From: Orbaceae bacterium ESL0727 | GTDB lineage: Bacteria > Pseudomonadota > Gammaproteobacteria > Enterobacterales > Orbaceae | Direction of reading: 5' to 3' | NCBI GenBank assembly: GCA_029433345.1 | Contig: JAQTHY010000001.1 | Span: 1,426,001 to 1,490,000 of the forward strand | DNA length: 64,000 nucleotides | Part shown: positions 6,501-14,822 of the stretch, in pieces | Position numbering within the stretch: the stretch's first letter is position 1 | How the letters are laid out: every line of letters starts with the position of its first letter | Made by a program: the position numbers and the translations under genes | The notes under the pieces: model-generated | Told to the model about the DNA's origin: nothing | Seen by the model: only the letters and a program-made list of their open reading frames with translations | Database searches by the model: none

Positions 6501-6925
6501 ATATTAGCAACAACGGCAAGCAATTAATTAAATCATTCGAAAGCTTACAACTAAGCGCCTACCATTGTCCGGCGGGAATATTAACCATCGGCTATGGCCA
6601 TACGGGTAACGTCAAACTGGGGCAAACCATTAGTGAACGCGAAGCAGATTGCCTTTTAATGCAAGATTTATATCAAGCTGAAAATTCAATCAACAAACTG
6701 GTCAAAGTGCCACTCAGTCAAAATCAGTATGATGCCTTGGTTAGCTTTGTGTTTAACGTTGGTACGATGGCGTTTAATAAATCAACTCTGTTATGTCAAT
6801 TAAATAATCGTGATTATGTTAGCGCGGCCAATGAATTTCTGCGATGGAATAAAGCCAATGGTGTGGTGTTAGCCGGGTTAGTGAAGCGTAGACAAGCAGA
6901 AAAAATGTTGTTTGAGCGAGTGTAA
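6497..6925 (+). CDS. Endolysin, T4-type lysozyme (GH24)
   Basis: A 142-aa muramidase that cleaves peptidoglycan. The catalytic signature E15-(8 aa)-C24-(5 aa)-T30 is intact (SFESLQLSAYHCPAGILTIGYGHT region), in the Cys variant known from P1/P21-type lysozymes. There is no signal-anchor-release segment, so export depends on the holin. The start overlaps the holin stop and the stop is one nt before the Rz start. Confidence 0.92.
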   Translation: MNISNNGKQLIKSFESLQLSAYHCPAGILTIGYGHTGNVKLGQTISEREADCLLMQDLYQAENSINKLVKVPLSQNQYDALVSFVFNVGTMAFNKSTLLCQLNNRDYVSAANEFLRWNKANGVVLAGLVKRRQAEKMLFERV

Positions 6926-6926
6926 C

Positions 6927-7274
6927 ATGAACGCAAAACAGATAATTATCATTCTTTCTTTTACTATTGCTTTAATTGTCAGTAATGGATGTTGGCTGGT
7001 TAGAATCAAAAATATCGCGCTGCAGCAAGAAACTGACAAACGCCTGCAAGCTGAAGAATATGCCAAGAAAGTAGAATATCAGCGCGAATTAACGAAAAGC
7101 TCAATTCAGACCGTTACCGAAGAGACCAATCTCTATATGCAGCTAAACGAACAGCTAGAGGCTGAAAAAAATGCGTTACAAAACAGTATTGATAACTTAT
7201 TGCATGATGATGAGTGCGCTAATAGTGATATTCCTGACATTGTGCGCAAGCGGATGTTCGCCGCGCCGCATTGA
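6927..7274 (+). CDS. i-spanin (Rz-like)
   Basis: A 115-aa type II inner-membrane protein with a single N-terminal membrane segment (about residues 4-22) and then a long charged coiled coil (about 28-95). It has the size and topology of Rz. Its 3' half contains the out-of-frame Rz1-like gene. With Rz1 it would fuse inner and outer membranes at the end of lysis. The ATG at 6927 follows the endolysin stop directly. Confidence 0.8.
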   Translation: MNAKQIIIILSFTIALIVSNGCWLVRIKNIALQQETDKRLQAEEYAKKVEYQRELTKSSIQTVTEETNLYMQLNEQLEAEKNALQNSIDNLLHDDECANSDIPDIVRKRMFAAPH

Positions 7275-7479
7275 GTATGTCACACCGACTTATGCGCCAC
7301 TTTCTGATGCGATCGCTAAAGCAAATCCCGAACCTCAAGTTACCGAGCAAAATCTAAAAAAATGGAAAGATACACTTATTTTAATGAATGATTACCAAAT
7401 CTGGGGCAGAAAAGAGAGTAATCGTGCTAACTCATGTGTAGTGATTTATCAAAAAACGGTTGAGGCTAACAATGAGTGA
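7171..7479 (+). CDS. o-spanin lipoprotein (Rz1-like)
   Basis: A 102-aa protein read in another frame, starting 103 nt before the Rz-like stop. It has an N-terminal signal peptide with lipobox L-C-A-S-G-C, predicting lipidation of the second Cys (about residue 29) and anchoring in the outer membrane. A short Pro-containing segment (VTPTYAPL) follows. Nested or overlapping Rz/Rz1 pairs are a hallmark of caudoviral lysis cassettes. Its final codons overlap an ATG (7472) of a vestigial frame that stops after nine codons. Confidence 0.75.
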   Translation: MRYKTVLITYCMMMSALIVIFLTLCASGCSPRRIEYVTPTYAPLSDAIAKANPEPQVTEQNLKKWKDTLILMNDYQIWGRKESNRANSCVVIYQKTVEANNE

Positions 7480-7935
7480 TCAATGGCAAGCCGACAAATG
7501 ATGTTGTGACGGCGATGATATGATCTAAAGGTAATCATACAAATAAGGTCGTCATACCGTGAGTTATCTTCTAACGACGTTTATGCAATAGTCAGAAGGT
7601 ATCGGCAAAATAGGTCATTGGCGCGATCACTGAGCTGATTGTATGCCAAGCAATTTAACAACAGTTAAAGAGGAGGGCTCTGATAAACCATGTATTGAGA
7701 TTAACCAGCGTAAAACAGCAATAATTCATAAAAAATAATTTATTAAAAAATAAGTTATTAAAGGCGATCACTTTAATTTAATTGTTCATGTTTTTTCCAA
7801 TGTACTTTTTTAACGTACTTTTATCAAGGCGCTTTTTTCAGCGTACTTTTCTCAACATACCTATCCAAAACGGTATTTTATTCAATTATCACAACATGCG
7901 CTTTCGTGTCATTGCGAAAGCTATCTGGAGTAACT
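7472..7935. other. Head-gene deletion scar between lysis and tail modules
   Basis: About 430 nt with no supportable gene, where a lambdoid myophage would carry terminase, portal, protease and capsid genes. It begins with a vestigial frame (ATG 7472, stop 7499-7501) overlapping the Rz1-like stop, as a true next gene would, and ends with a small hairpin GCTTTCG/CGAAAGC (7900-7906/7915-7921) just before the tail genes. Between them lies AT-rich sequence with short 'CGTACTTTT'-like repetitions (about 7797-7860). This is read as the remnant of a deletion or replacement. Confidence 0.55.
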
Positions 7936-8433
7936 ATGGCTATTACGACTGTCTCGCGACTCGATATGACGGAAGTCAGACACATGATAGCGGAGGTTTT
8001 ATCGTTAGCGGATGATATCGTGCTTGATGCTAATGATAGACAAAATGTTGCTAACCTTAATTCGTATATCACCGTACTTTGTTCGGATCAATTAGATATT
8101 GGTACCGAAGTTTGTTACGACGGTAACAATGAGTTAGAAATAGCATCAACATTAAAAGAGGTCACCCTCTCGGTCAATGCCTACGGCAAAAATGCGGATG
8201 ATTTACTTTGTAAACTGACTGAATCCATGCGATTCACATCAGTTTGGCAACGACTAAAACGGCTCAAAATGGGTTATCTACGCTGTTCACCTGTCCATAA
8301 TTTGCCTGCCGACACGGCAACAGATAATCAACAACGAGCACAAGTTGACCTAATCTTTTCGACAAATTCAATCACTCAAGCTGAAGTCAAACGGGGCGAC
8401 AGCGTCAAATTTAACTTAGAGGTTTCTAAATGA
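7936..8433 (+). CDS. Tail terminator / neck protein (gp12/LIC_12616-like)
   Basis: A 165-aa protein of the phage neck/tail terminator type found directly upstream of DUF3383 sheath genes in Bcep781- and Aaphi23-like myophages. It caps the finished tail and in complete phages joins tail to head. I prefer the ATG at 7936 (TGGAG SD eight nt upstream) over an in-frame GTG at 7906 that falls inside a hairpin. Its stop overlaps the sheath start by 4 nt (ATGA). Confidence 0.7.
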   Translation: MAITTVSRLDMTEVRHMIAEVLSLADDIVLDANDRQNVANLNSYITVLCSDQLDIGTEVCYDGNNELEIASTLKEVTLSVNAYGKNADDLLCKLTESMRFTSVWQRLKRLKMGYLRCSPVHNLPADTATDNQQRAQVDLIFSTNSITQAEVKRGDSVKFNLEVSK

Positions 8434-9944
8434 GCTTACCATTAAGCCAAGTTGTAGATGTCACACTACAACAATCACCACAAGGCACACAAAAACGTGA
8501 TTTAAGTGTTGTTGCTATCTTTACTAAAGAGATGTGCGACGAATTTAGCAATAAAGATAAACGTTACCTAGTTGTGACGGATGCAGACACCGTTGCGACA
8601 ATGTTCGGCAGTCATTCCGATGCATATAAAGCTGCCAGCGCACTCTTTTCGGCACGACCTAAACCGAAAGTCGCATTAATTGCTAAATATATGCAAAATG
8701 AAGTCACAACACCGATAAGCAACGCCAAAATAAACGGTTCGGCATTATCGGTTTCGTACATTCAGTTTAAAAGCATCACCGATGGCTATCTGTCATTTTA
8801 TTTTAATGACGTTAAACGTGATATTACTGGACTTAACTTTGCGACTGTCTCAAGTATGAACGATGTAGCGGCTATCATTAACAGCAAACTGACTGATCTA
8901 AATATTTCGTTTGTTTATGATGCGGTCGGCAGTCGTTTTATTCTGGCAAACAACACCAAAGGTAAAGGCAAAGGTGATTTTGGTTACCTGTTTGACGATA
9001 AATTAGGTGGGACTTATATCGGTGGCCTGACCAATCTGATTGACGGGAAAGGGACGTTAATTAACGGCGATGATGCGGTGACACTTAACAAAGAAACTCC
9101 AGCTGAAGCGTTAACTGCGCTACAAAATCAATATCAAAACTGGTATGGCATCTATTTTGCTAACCCAATCACTGACGCAGAGTTAATTGAAGCACATGAC
9201 TGGACTGTTGCCCAAGGCGTAGAAAATGCCAAAGTTATGGCATTTACGGAAACACGCGTTGCCAATATTGAATATAGCGATACAAATGTATTAAAAACAT
9301 TAGCAAAACGCAACAGTGGACGCCTAATGGTGCAATATAACAACAAAGGCAATACGCACGCTGCAGCTGAATTGATGGGAGTTGCGTTAACAACCGTTTG
9401 GACGGGGACTAACACAGCTAAAACAGTCAAATTTAAGCAAGAAGCGAGCGTGACGTCGGACGACAAAATCACCATCAACGAAGCAGAAAAATGTCGCAGA
9501 CTTGGCATTAACTATTACACCGATTTCGCCGGTGTCAATATGCTCGCCGAAGGCGTGATGATTGGCGGTACGTTCATTGATGAAACAGTAGGACTAGATG
9601 CGTTCGTTAATGCTGTACAAGTGCAAGCCTTTAATACTTTGCAGGGTCAAGCGACTAAAATCCCACAAACTGACCGTGGGCAAGAAATTTTAATCAGCTC
9701 AATCAAAATTATCGGTGAACAATTTATCAATAACGGTTTCCTCGGTACAGGGAAATGGACGTTAGCTGATATTGGCGATTTAACCTATGGTAATACGATT
9801 AACGGTTATTACTTTTTCTCTGACTCATTCGACACGCAAGATGCTGCAGATCGCGAAGCGCGCAAAATGATGCCAATTAACTGTGCGCTAAAATTAGCAG
9901 GCGCAGGGCATAGTGTTGATATTATTGTCCAATTTAATCGATAA
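8430..9944 (+). CDS. Contractile tail sheath protein (DUF3383)
   Basis: A 504-aa protein with the DUF3383 start pattern (MSLPLSQVVDVTLQQSPQG) and the family's conserved internal regions (DADTVATMFGS, GWxxGxGTTN-like WTGTNTAKTVKFKQ, GINYYTDFAG, GVMIGGTFIDE, NGYYFFSDSF). DUF3383 proteins form the contractile sheath of a group of myophages, so this locus encodes a contractile (R-type) rather than flexible tail. It is full length with no interruption and is followed by the tube gene 9 nt later. Confidence 0.85.
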   Translation: MSLPLSQVVDVTLQQSPQGTQKRDLSVVAIFTKEMCDEFSNKDKRYLVVTDADTVATMFGSHSDAYKAASALFSARPKPKVALIAKYMQNEVTTPISNAKINGSALSVSYIQFKSITDGYLSFYFNDVKRDITGLNFATVSSMNDVAAIINSKLTDLNISFVYDAVGSRFILANNTKGKGKGDFGYLFDDKLGGTYIGGLTNLIDGKGTLINGDDAVTLNKETPAEALTALQNQYQNWYGIYFANPITDAELIEAHDWTVAQGVENAKVMAFTETRVANIEYSDTNVLKTLAKRNSGRLMVQYNNKGNTHAAAELMGVALTTVWTGTNTAKTVKFKQEASVTSDDKITINEAEKCRRLGINYYTDFAGVNMLAEGVMIGGTFIDETVGLDAFVNAVQVQAFNTLQGQATKIPQTDRGQEILISSIKIIGEQFINNGFLGTGKWTLADIGDLTYGNTINGYYFFSDSFDTQDAADREARKMMPINCALKLAGAGHSVDIIVQFNR

Positions 9945-9953
9945 GGGATACAA

Positions 9954-10388
9954 ATGACAAATAAATTATTTTCTTTAGAAGATGCTGTACTCACTGTAGA
10001 TGGCATCGAAATTACCGGTTACGAAAATGCACAAGATGCAATTAGTATTGCGCCACTTGGTGATGATGGTGAGCTAACTTACGGTATCGGCGGCAATGGT
10101 GTGTTTATTCACTCATGCAATCATGGGGCGACAGTCACCCTTAAAACCTTGCAACATAGCGAAACTAATCAACGGCTTAATGAGTTGCGTAATCATCAAA
10201 TTAATAATCCAACCACGGCAAAAGGTCTTTTGATTACCTATAAAGATTTACGCAATGGTGATGAATTTTTGCTAACCGGATGCTGGTTTTCAACGCCACC
10301 AACGCATGCACGTGGTACGTCACATAATGGTGTGACATGGACATTTAAAGCAACCAAAGCCGAATTTAAACTTAAAGGTGGTATGTAA
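9954..10388 (+). CDS. Tail tube protein (DUF3277-like)
   Basis: A 144-aa protein immediately after the sheath, with the beta-rich pattern and size of phage inner-tube proteins (LFSLEDAVLTVDGIEITGYE start, GDEFLLTGCWF near the end). It would polymerise inside the sheath along the tape measure. The stop codon abuts the chaperone ATG at 10389. Confidence 0.8.
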   Translation: MTNKLFSLEDAVLTVDGIEITGYENAQDAISIAPLGDDGELTYGIGGNGVFIHSCNHGATVTLKTLQHSETNQRLNELRNHQINNPTTAKGLLITYKDLRNGDEFLLTGCWFSTPPTHARGTSHNGVTWTFKATKAEFKLKGGM

Positions 10389-10805
10389 ATGGAAAACCAA
10401 ATGTTAACGATTGATGATGTGCTCTACACATTCAAACAGTCAGATTTTATAAAAGCCAATAAATATCTCAAAAAATTAACAGCCCTACTAAAGGGCTGTT
10501 TTTCTGTGGAAGACAAAAAATCAGGTTTTGATATCGGGCAACTGGCTTCCAATATCGGTACCGAACAGTTCGAAGAGATAGAAAAATTCATTTTGGATTA
10601 TGTGACGGCCACAGACGAAAACGGTAAAAAAGTGATCTTCCAAAATCCCAAAGAAGTGAATGATTTTTTCAACGCACATCGCAATCACTATTATCAAGTG
10701 ATTTTTGAGGGGTTGAAATTCCATTTTTTGGCTTTTTTACCTACTGGCCTATTATCCAATATAAATACGCAGAGATTGGCAACGGCGGTGCAAGCAGCGA
10801 TGTAG
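10389..10805 (+). CDS. Tail assembly chaperone, short (G-type) product
   Basis: A 138-aa protein between tube and tape measure, the fixed position of the G/GT-type tail assembly chaperones. The middle (FDIGQLASNIGTEQFEEIEKFILDYVT) matches the putative tail assembly chaperones of DUF3383 phages. Near its 3' end are two slippery heptamers in the correct phase (10724-10730 and 10733-10739). A -1 slip there fuses it to a further 69 or so codons ending at 10945. Confidence 0.75.
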   Translation: MENQMLTIDDVLYTFKQSDFIKANKYLKKLTALLKGCFSVEDKKSGFDIGQLASNIGTEQFEEIEKFILDYVTATDENGKKVIFQNPKEVNDFFNAHRNHYYQVIFEGLKFHFLAFLPTGLLSNINTQRLATAVQAAM

Positions 10806-10945
10806 ATTGGTTCATTTGGGGTGTGATTGTCAATCGATATGCCACACTCCATGAACTTAGAACAGTTTACTCACTTGATGATGTGCTTGATATGCACCAA
10901 GTTATTGCAGAAATGAAACTGGCTGAAAAGCCAAAGGAAGGTTAA
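10709..10945 (+). CDS. Frameshift extension (T-type part) of the tail chaperone
   Basis: This -1 frame is open from 10709 to the TAA at 10943-10945, has no start codon of its own, and encodes a plausible domain (SSDVDWFIWGVIV, then TLHELRTVYSLDDVLDMHQ) ending one nt before the tape-measure start. It is reached only by -1 slippage at T-TTT-TTG (10724-10730) or T-TTT-TTA (10733-10739). This is the conserved programmed frameshift of tail chaperones (lambda G/GT). The extension would contact the tape measure. Confidence 0.75.
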   Translation, partial: GVEIPFFGFFTYWPIIQYKYAEIGNGGASSDVDWFIWGVIVNRYATLHELRTVYSLDDVLDMHQVIAEMKLAEKPKEG

Positions 10946-10946
10946 C

Positions 10947-12791
10947 GTGTCGACAGAAAATTTCATGCTTAAAATAGGCGTTGATGCATCTCAAGCGAGT
11001 AATATTGCTAAAATCACAAATATGTTGCAACTTGGCGTGAATAAGTTGTCAAATTCGGCAAATAAGATGCAACAAGATTTGAATGATGCGATTAATGCAG
11101 TATTTAAATCAACAAAAGATGCGGGTCAAGCAACAGAACAGACCGAATCTAAATTTAGCGTATTAAAAAAAGCTGTGTTAGGTATTGCCGAGGCCGGTGT
11201 CACTTATGGTCGTCGTATGGCTAATGCATTTAATAATGCGATTGATAAAGCTAGTGAACTTGCCTCGGCCAAAGATGTCCTCTTTTCCGTGTCAAAAGAT
11301 GAGCTTGAGCAAGCCAATCAATATAAAGCCGAACTCAGCAAAACAGGGCTAGCGATTGATAGTATTACAACTAAACTTGCCGTCAGTTTAGCGCCGACCA
11401 TTACGCATTTAATCAGTGAATTTCGCAATTGGTTAACCATTAATAAAGAATTAATCGCAAAGGGTATTAAAAAGACAGTTGAATTGCTAGGTAAAGCTAT
11501 CCAAGTTGGTGGGAATTTTATTAAATTTATTGATAAAGTGATTACCAATACGATTGGTTGGCAGAACACAATTATCGCGCTTGGCGTGGCATGGACGATA
11601 TTTAACCGATCGCTACTCTTTAGCCCAATGGCGATACTCATCGGCATATTTGCCGGATTATTGATATTGATTGATGATTTTATGGGGCAGTTGAAGCGCG
11701 GTAAAGGGGTGTTTGGTGCTTTTGGGCAAATCTGCATTGATGGCGTTAAAAATATAATTAGTTGGTGGAAAAATCTTGATCAAAATTTGGCAATGGTCAT
11801 TTTCGCACTGATGGGTTATATGGCACTATTGTCCGGCAAATCAGGCATAGGGTTGCTCGTTGACAATGTGCTTCGTGGTGCGTCGTTAATGGCATCAGCG
11901 TTTAAATTTGTCGGTACCGCAGCGCGCACGTTAACGATGATTATGGTAACTAATCCAATATTAGCGATTATTACCGCCATCGCATTGGCGGCATATCTTA
12001 TTTATGACAATTGGGATACGTTAGTTAATTTCTTTGCTAATTTTTGGCGCAATGTGACAGCCTTCTTCAGTAACGGCATTCAAGATATTTTAATGTATTT
12101 CGGTATGAGTGAAAAAGGTGCTGAAAATACCGTGAATGCTATCGGTGATGTATTTAATCAAATTATCGATTTTATTACTACGCCATTCAATAATGCTTGG
12201 GAACTTATAAAATCGTTATTTGCGATCTGGACAGATGATACCACCTCATTTACCGAAAAATTTTCTAAAACTTTTTCCGCCATTACTAATTTTATTACTG
12301 CACCATTTAATAATGCGTGGGAATTTGTCAAATCCTTATTTTCCAACTGGATCAATGATAGTACGTCATTCACCAAAGATTTTGATAAAACTTTTTCGGT
12401 GATTACTGATTTTATTACCGCGCCATTCAAATTGGGTAAGCAATGGATAAACGATAACTTTTTGGGCTTTATTGATACCGTAAAAGACAAACTGAACAGC
12501 GTTAAATCATTTTTTGGTATGGGGGATGATAAAAAAAATGCCGGTGATGCGATGGATTCATTCGATAAATCATCGACACAAAGTATGGTTACTCGGCTGG
12601 ATACAAATGCAGCACAAGCTGGCGGGATGATCGCATCAAGTAAAAATATTAATAACAGTAATTCGGTGATGATTAACAACACAATGCATGTACAAACTCC
12701 GCAACAAGGGGTAGATCAGCTTAATTCTTTATTCGTTAAAGAAAAATGGCAAATTGCCGCCAACACTGATACAGCAATGGGGAGTAACTGA
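10947..12791 (+). CDS. Tape measure protein
   Basis: 614 aa, starting at GTG 10947 behind AAGGAAGG. It has a helical N terminus rich in Asn/Ala/Ser (residues 1-80), hydrophobic segments across about 205-245 and 280-365, and then repeated helical units. Its length sets tail length. At the usual ratio of about 0.15 nm per residue, this would give a tail of roughly 90 nm. Residues about 405-495 contain near-identical repeats (ITDFITTPFNNAWELIKSLF-type). It overlaps the next ATG by one nt. Confidence 0.85.
   Translation: MSTENFMLKIGVDASQASNIAKITNMLQLGVNKLSNSANKMQQDLNDAINAVFKSTKDAGQATEQTESKFSVLKKAVLGIAEAGVTYGRRMANAFNNAIDKASELASAKDVLFSVSKDELEQANQYKAELSKTGLAIDSITTKLAVSLAPTITHLISEFRNWLTINKELIAKGIKKTVELLGKAIQVGGNFIKFIDKVITNTIGWQNTIIALGVAWTIFNRSLLFSPMAILIGIFAGLLILIDDFMGQLKRGKGVFGAFGQICIDGVKNIISWWKNLDQNLAMVIFALMGYMALLSGKSGIGLLVDNVLRGASLMASAFKFVGTAARTLTMIMVTNPILAIITAIALAAYLIYDNWDTLVNFFANFWRNVTAFFSNGIQDILMYFGMSEKGAENTVNAIGDVFNQIIDFITTPFNNAWELIKSLFAIWTDDTTSFTEKFSKTFSAITNFITAPFNNAWEFVKSLFSNWINDSTSFTKDFDKTFSVITDFITAPFKLGKQWINDNFLGFIDTVKDKLNSVKSFFGMGDDKKNAGDAMDSFDKSSTQSMVTRLDTNAAQAGGMIASSKNINNSNSVMINNTMHVQTPQQGVDQLNSLFVKEKWQIAANTDTAMGSN
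12160..12450 (+). repeat. Internal tandem repeats in the tape measure gene
   Basis: Three consecutive in-frame units of about 135 nt beginning at DFITTPFNNAW, NFITAPFNNAW and DFITAPFKLGK. Unit gain or loss keeps the frame, so this is an obvious route to change tail length. Confidence 0.75.
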
Positions 12792-13480
12792 TGTTTAAGA
12801 GCATATTAAATAAATCCGCATTGACGAACGGTATGATTTTAAGTGGTGCGGTTAATTTTAGTCTGGATATCAACACGGTTGAGCAACATGCGTCTAAATT
12901 ACGGCCCACAGCCAATCCCGTCCAACAAGGTGCGAATATTGCAGACCACGTATTACTCGAACCTAAAGAGATTACTATCACGGGAATTGTCGTCGGTTAT
13001 GAACCTGTCAATTTCTCAATTGAAAATTTTACCGGTTATCACTTTTCTGAGTATCCGCTGCCAATGTCGATTAAAACCGTCACTGCACAAGCGGAAAATC
13101 GGGTTAATCAGTTTGCCGCTTATTATCAAACTGGCGAAAAAGTGATGAATCAAATCATTGCCGATTTTTTGCCAACTTATCAAGCACCACGATTAAATAA
13201 CGTATCGGCTGACCGAATTGCCGATGCGTATAGTCAGTTACTGGCGATACAACGAAGTGGTGAGCCGGTCACATTGCAAACCAATTTACGACAATATAAA
13301 AATATGTTGCTGACCTCTGTTGGCTTGACGCAACAAAAAAAATCCGCTGCTGAATTTGTCTTAACCTTTGGTGAGATTTTTATTGTTCAAACCAAGACGG
13401 CGTCAGGATTAAAAGTGAAAAGTAAAAACTTGGGTAAAACGCAACCCGTAAAAGTGATGACGCGGGCGAAAAAGAAGTGA
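12791..13480 (+). CDS. Dit-like baseplate/tail protein
   Basis: A 229-aa protein following the tape measure. The segment NPVQQGANIADHVLLEPKEITITGIV matches the conserved N-terminal domain of Dit-like phage tail proteins ('...G..IADH....P..I...G.V'). It would form part of the central baseplate hub. It ends in a basic tail (KVMTRAKKK). Confidence 0.7.
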   Translation: MFKSILNKSALTNGMILSGAVNFSLDINTVEQHASKLRPTANPVQQGANIADHVLLEPKEITITGIVVGYEPVNFSIENFTGYHFSEYPLPMSIKTVTAQAENRVNQFAAYYQTGEKVMNQIIADFLPTYQAPRLNNVSADRIADAYSQLLAIQRSGEPVTLQTNLRQYKNMLLTSVGLTQQKKSAAEFVLTFGEIFIVQTKTASGLKVKSKNLGKTQPVKVMTRAKKK

Positions 13481-13501
13481 GGAAAATTTTTGGTGGCTAA
13501 C

Positions 13502-13843
13502 ATGTATCAGATACAAACAACATCCGATGACTTACTCGAACAGTCATTTTCGCTTTTTGATATGAATCTACGGTTAACACTGCGTTATAACAGTGTCGCT
13601 ATTGGTTATCAGTTTGATCTGTTTGATATCGATAACGATAGCTATATTACGCAAAATAAAGGTCTATCAGTCGGTAGCCCGGCACTGATTGAGTGCGATG
13701 TCCCTTTTGTACTGGTGCTCGATGATAAGTCTGGATTAGGTCTGAACGCCATTAGTAAAACTGATCTAAATAATCGTATGCAACTACTTATGATGAGTAA
13801 GGAAGAATACCGTGAGACAATTCGGCAGAGTTTTACAGCTTAA
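13502..13843 (+). CDS. Baseplate plug-like protein
   Basis: A 113-aa small protein between the Dit-like and hub genes, the position of the baseplate plug protein (Pam3 gp18-like) in related myophages. It has an LRLTLRYN...YQFDLFDID beta-strand pattern. The start is uncertain: ATG 13502 has GGTGG five nt upstream, but GTG 13493 in the same frame is also possible. It overlaps the next gene by 32 nt. Confidence 0.55.
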   Translation: MYQIQTTSDDLLEQSFSLFDMNLRLTLRYNSVAIGYQFDLFDIDNDSYITQNKGLSVGSPALIECDVPFVLVLDDKSGLGLNAISKTDLNNRMQLLMMSKEEYRETIRQSFTA

Positions 13844-14636
13844 TATCGGTAATCGTAAAGAAAGTATCGCTATTAATAACTTACGGGTCACGTTTTCAAT
13901 CAAAAAAACGTTAACATCTGAACCAAATACGGGCGAAATTGCGATTTATAATCTCAATGATTCTAATCGCAATCTTATTACCAGCAGAAAATATGACTTT
14001 GTCGAGCTATTTGTCTGTTATAAAGAAGATGCGCTTAGAATGATATTTTGCGGTGATATTCTAACCGTTGAAAACAAAATCGCATCACAAGATATCATTA
14101 CCACAATGCGCTGCGCGGATGGTCACCGTGCGTTTACCGAAAAAACGATGGTTAAAACGATGGAAAAAGGGCAGACAGATAGTGATTTTCTTAATGAAGC
14201 CGTGGATAGTTTTGGTATTCAAAAAAGCAATATCAATTTACCGAATGATAGAGTGCTGCCACGCGGCAAAGTATTTATGTGTGATACCCGGGAAGCGATG
14301 AACAAAATCGCGGTCAATAATCATGCCGATTGGTCAATCCAAGATGATCAATTGATTGTTATCCCGAAGGACAAGGCCATCCCCAATAACGAAGGTTTTG
14401 TCATATCACGAACCACTGGCATGATCGGCAGTCCGCAAAAAACTAACGACGGGTTAGAAGTAACCACGTTATGCAATCCACATTATCGAATCGGTGCGCT
14501 GATTCGAATTGAATCAAAATTAACCGAATACAACGGTGATTATAAAATAAAATCCATCGAACACAGCGGTGATTTGTATGGCGATAATTGGCAAAGCAAA
14601 ATAGTGTGCGTGGGCGGTAAATTTGGAACGGTCTAA
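13812..14636 (+). CDS. Baseplate hub protein
   Basis: A 274-aa protein with the N-terminal pattern of myophage hub proteins (VTFSIKKTLTSEPNTGEIAIYNLN..., a frequent signature of gp44/gpD-like hubs in DUF3383 phages) and a C-terminal IKSIEHSGDLYGDNWQSKI. It starts at GTG 13812 with AAGGAAG six nt upstream, inside the plug-like gene. It would form the trimeric base on which the spike sits. Confidence 0.75.
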   Translation: MRQFGRVLQLNIGNRKESIAINNLRVTFSIKKTLTSEPNTGEIAIYNLNDSNRNLITSRKYDFVELFVCYKEDALRMIFCGDILTVENKIASQDIITTMRCADGHRAFTEKTMVKTMEKGQTDSDFLNEAVDSFGIQKSNINLPNDRVLPRGKVFMCDTREAMNKIAVNNHADWSIQDDQLIVIPKDKAIPNNEGFVISRTTGMIGSPQKTNDGLEVTTLCNPHYRIGALIRIESKLTEYNGDYKIKSIEHSGDLYGDNWQSKIVCVGGKFGTV

Positions 14637-14675
14637 TTGATTTATTAGCGCTTAAATTATAGGTTGCTACTCACA

Positions 14676-14696
14676 ATCCGCTGAGGCGGTTTTTTG
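14676..14696 (+). terminator. Intrinsic terminator inside the tail operon
   Basis: CCGC (14678-14681), TGAG loop, GCGG (14686-14689), then six T. It lies 40 nt after the hub stop, in the middle of an otherwise tightly packed operon. The short stem may be leaky, or it may be overridden by the Q-modified polymerase. Confidence 0.6.
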
Positions 14697-14701
14697 TTGC
14701 C

Positions 14702-14820
14702 GAAAACTATCATCACAAACTATTGTCCAAAACTGCCGTCTAACGCAACAGCCCAAAACCATAATCTATAACTATAGTTTATAACCACAGTCCATAACAC
14801 AGTCTACAACTACAGGTACA
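14702..14820. repeat. Degenerate short repeats between hub and spike genes
   Basis: A run of imperfect 'AGTCTATAAC/ACTATAGTTTATAACCACAGTCC' units fills the 120 nt before the spike ATG. It is the only sizeable gap in the tail module. No gene is visible. Confidence 0.5.
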
Positions 14821-14822
14821 TT

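Noticed and set aside
7782-8015. 77-aa frame at the head-tail junction
   Set aside because: It is made of the repetitive TACTTTT sequence and overlaps the tail terminator gene out of frame with no family match.
12158-12682. 174-aa minus-strand frame opposite the tape measure gene
   Set aside because: Hydrophobic shadow of the repeated tape-measure sequence; no start signal and all neighbours read the other way.
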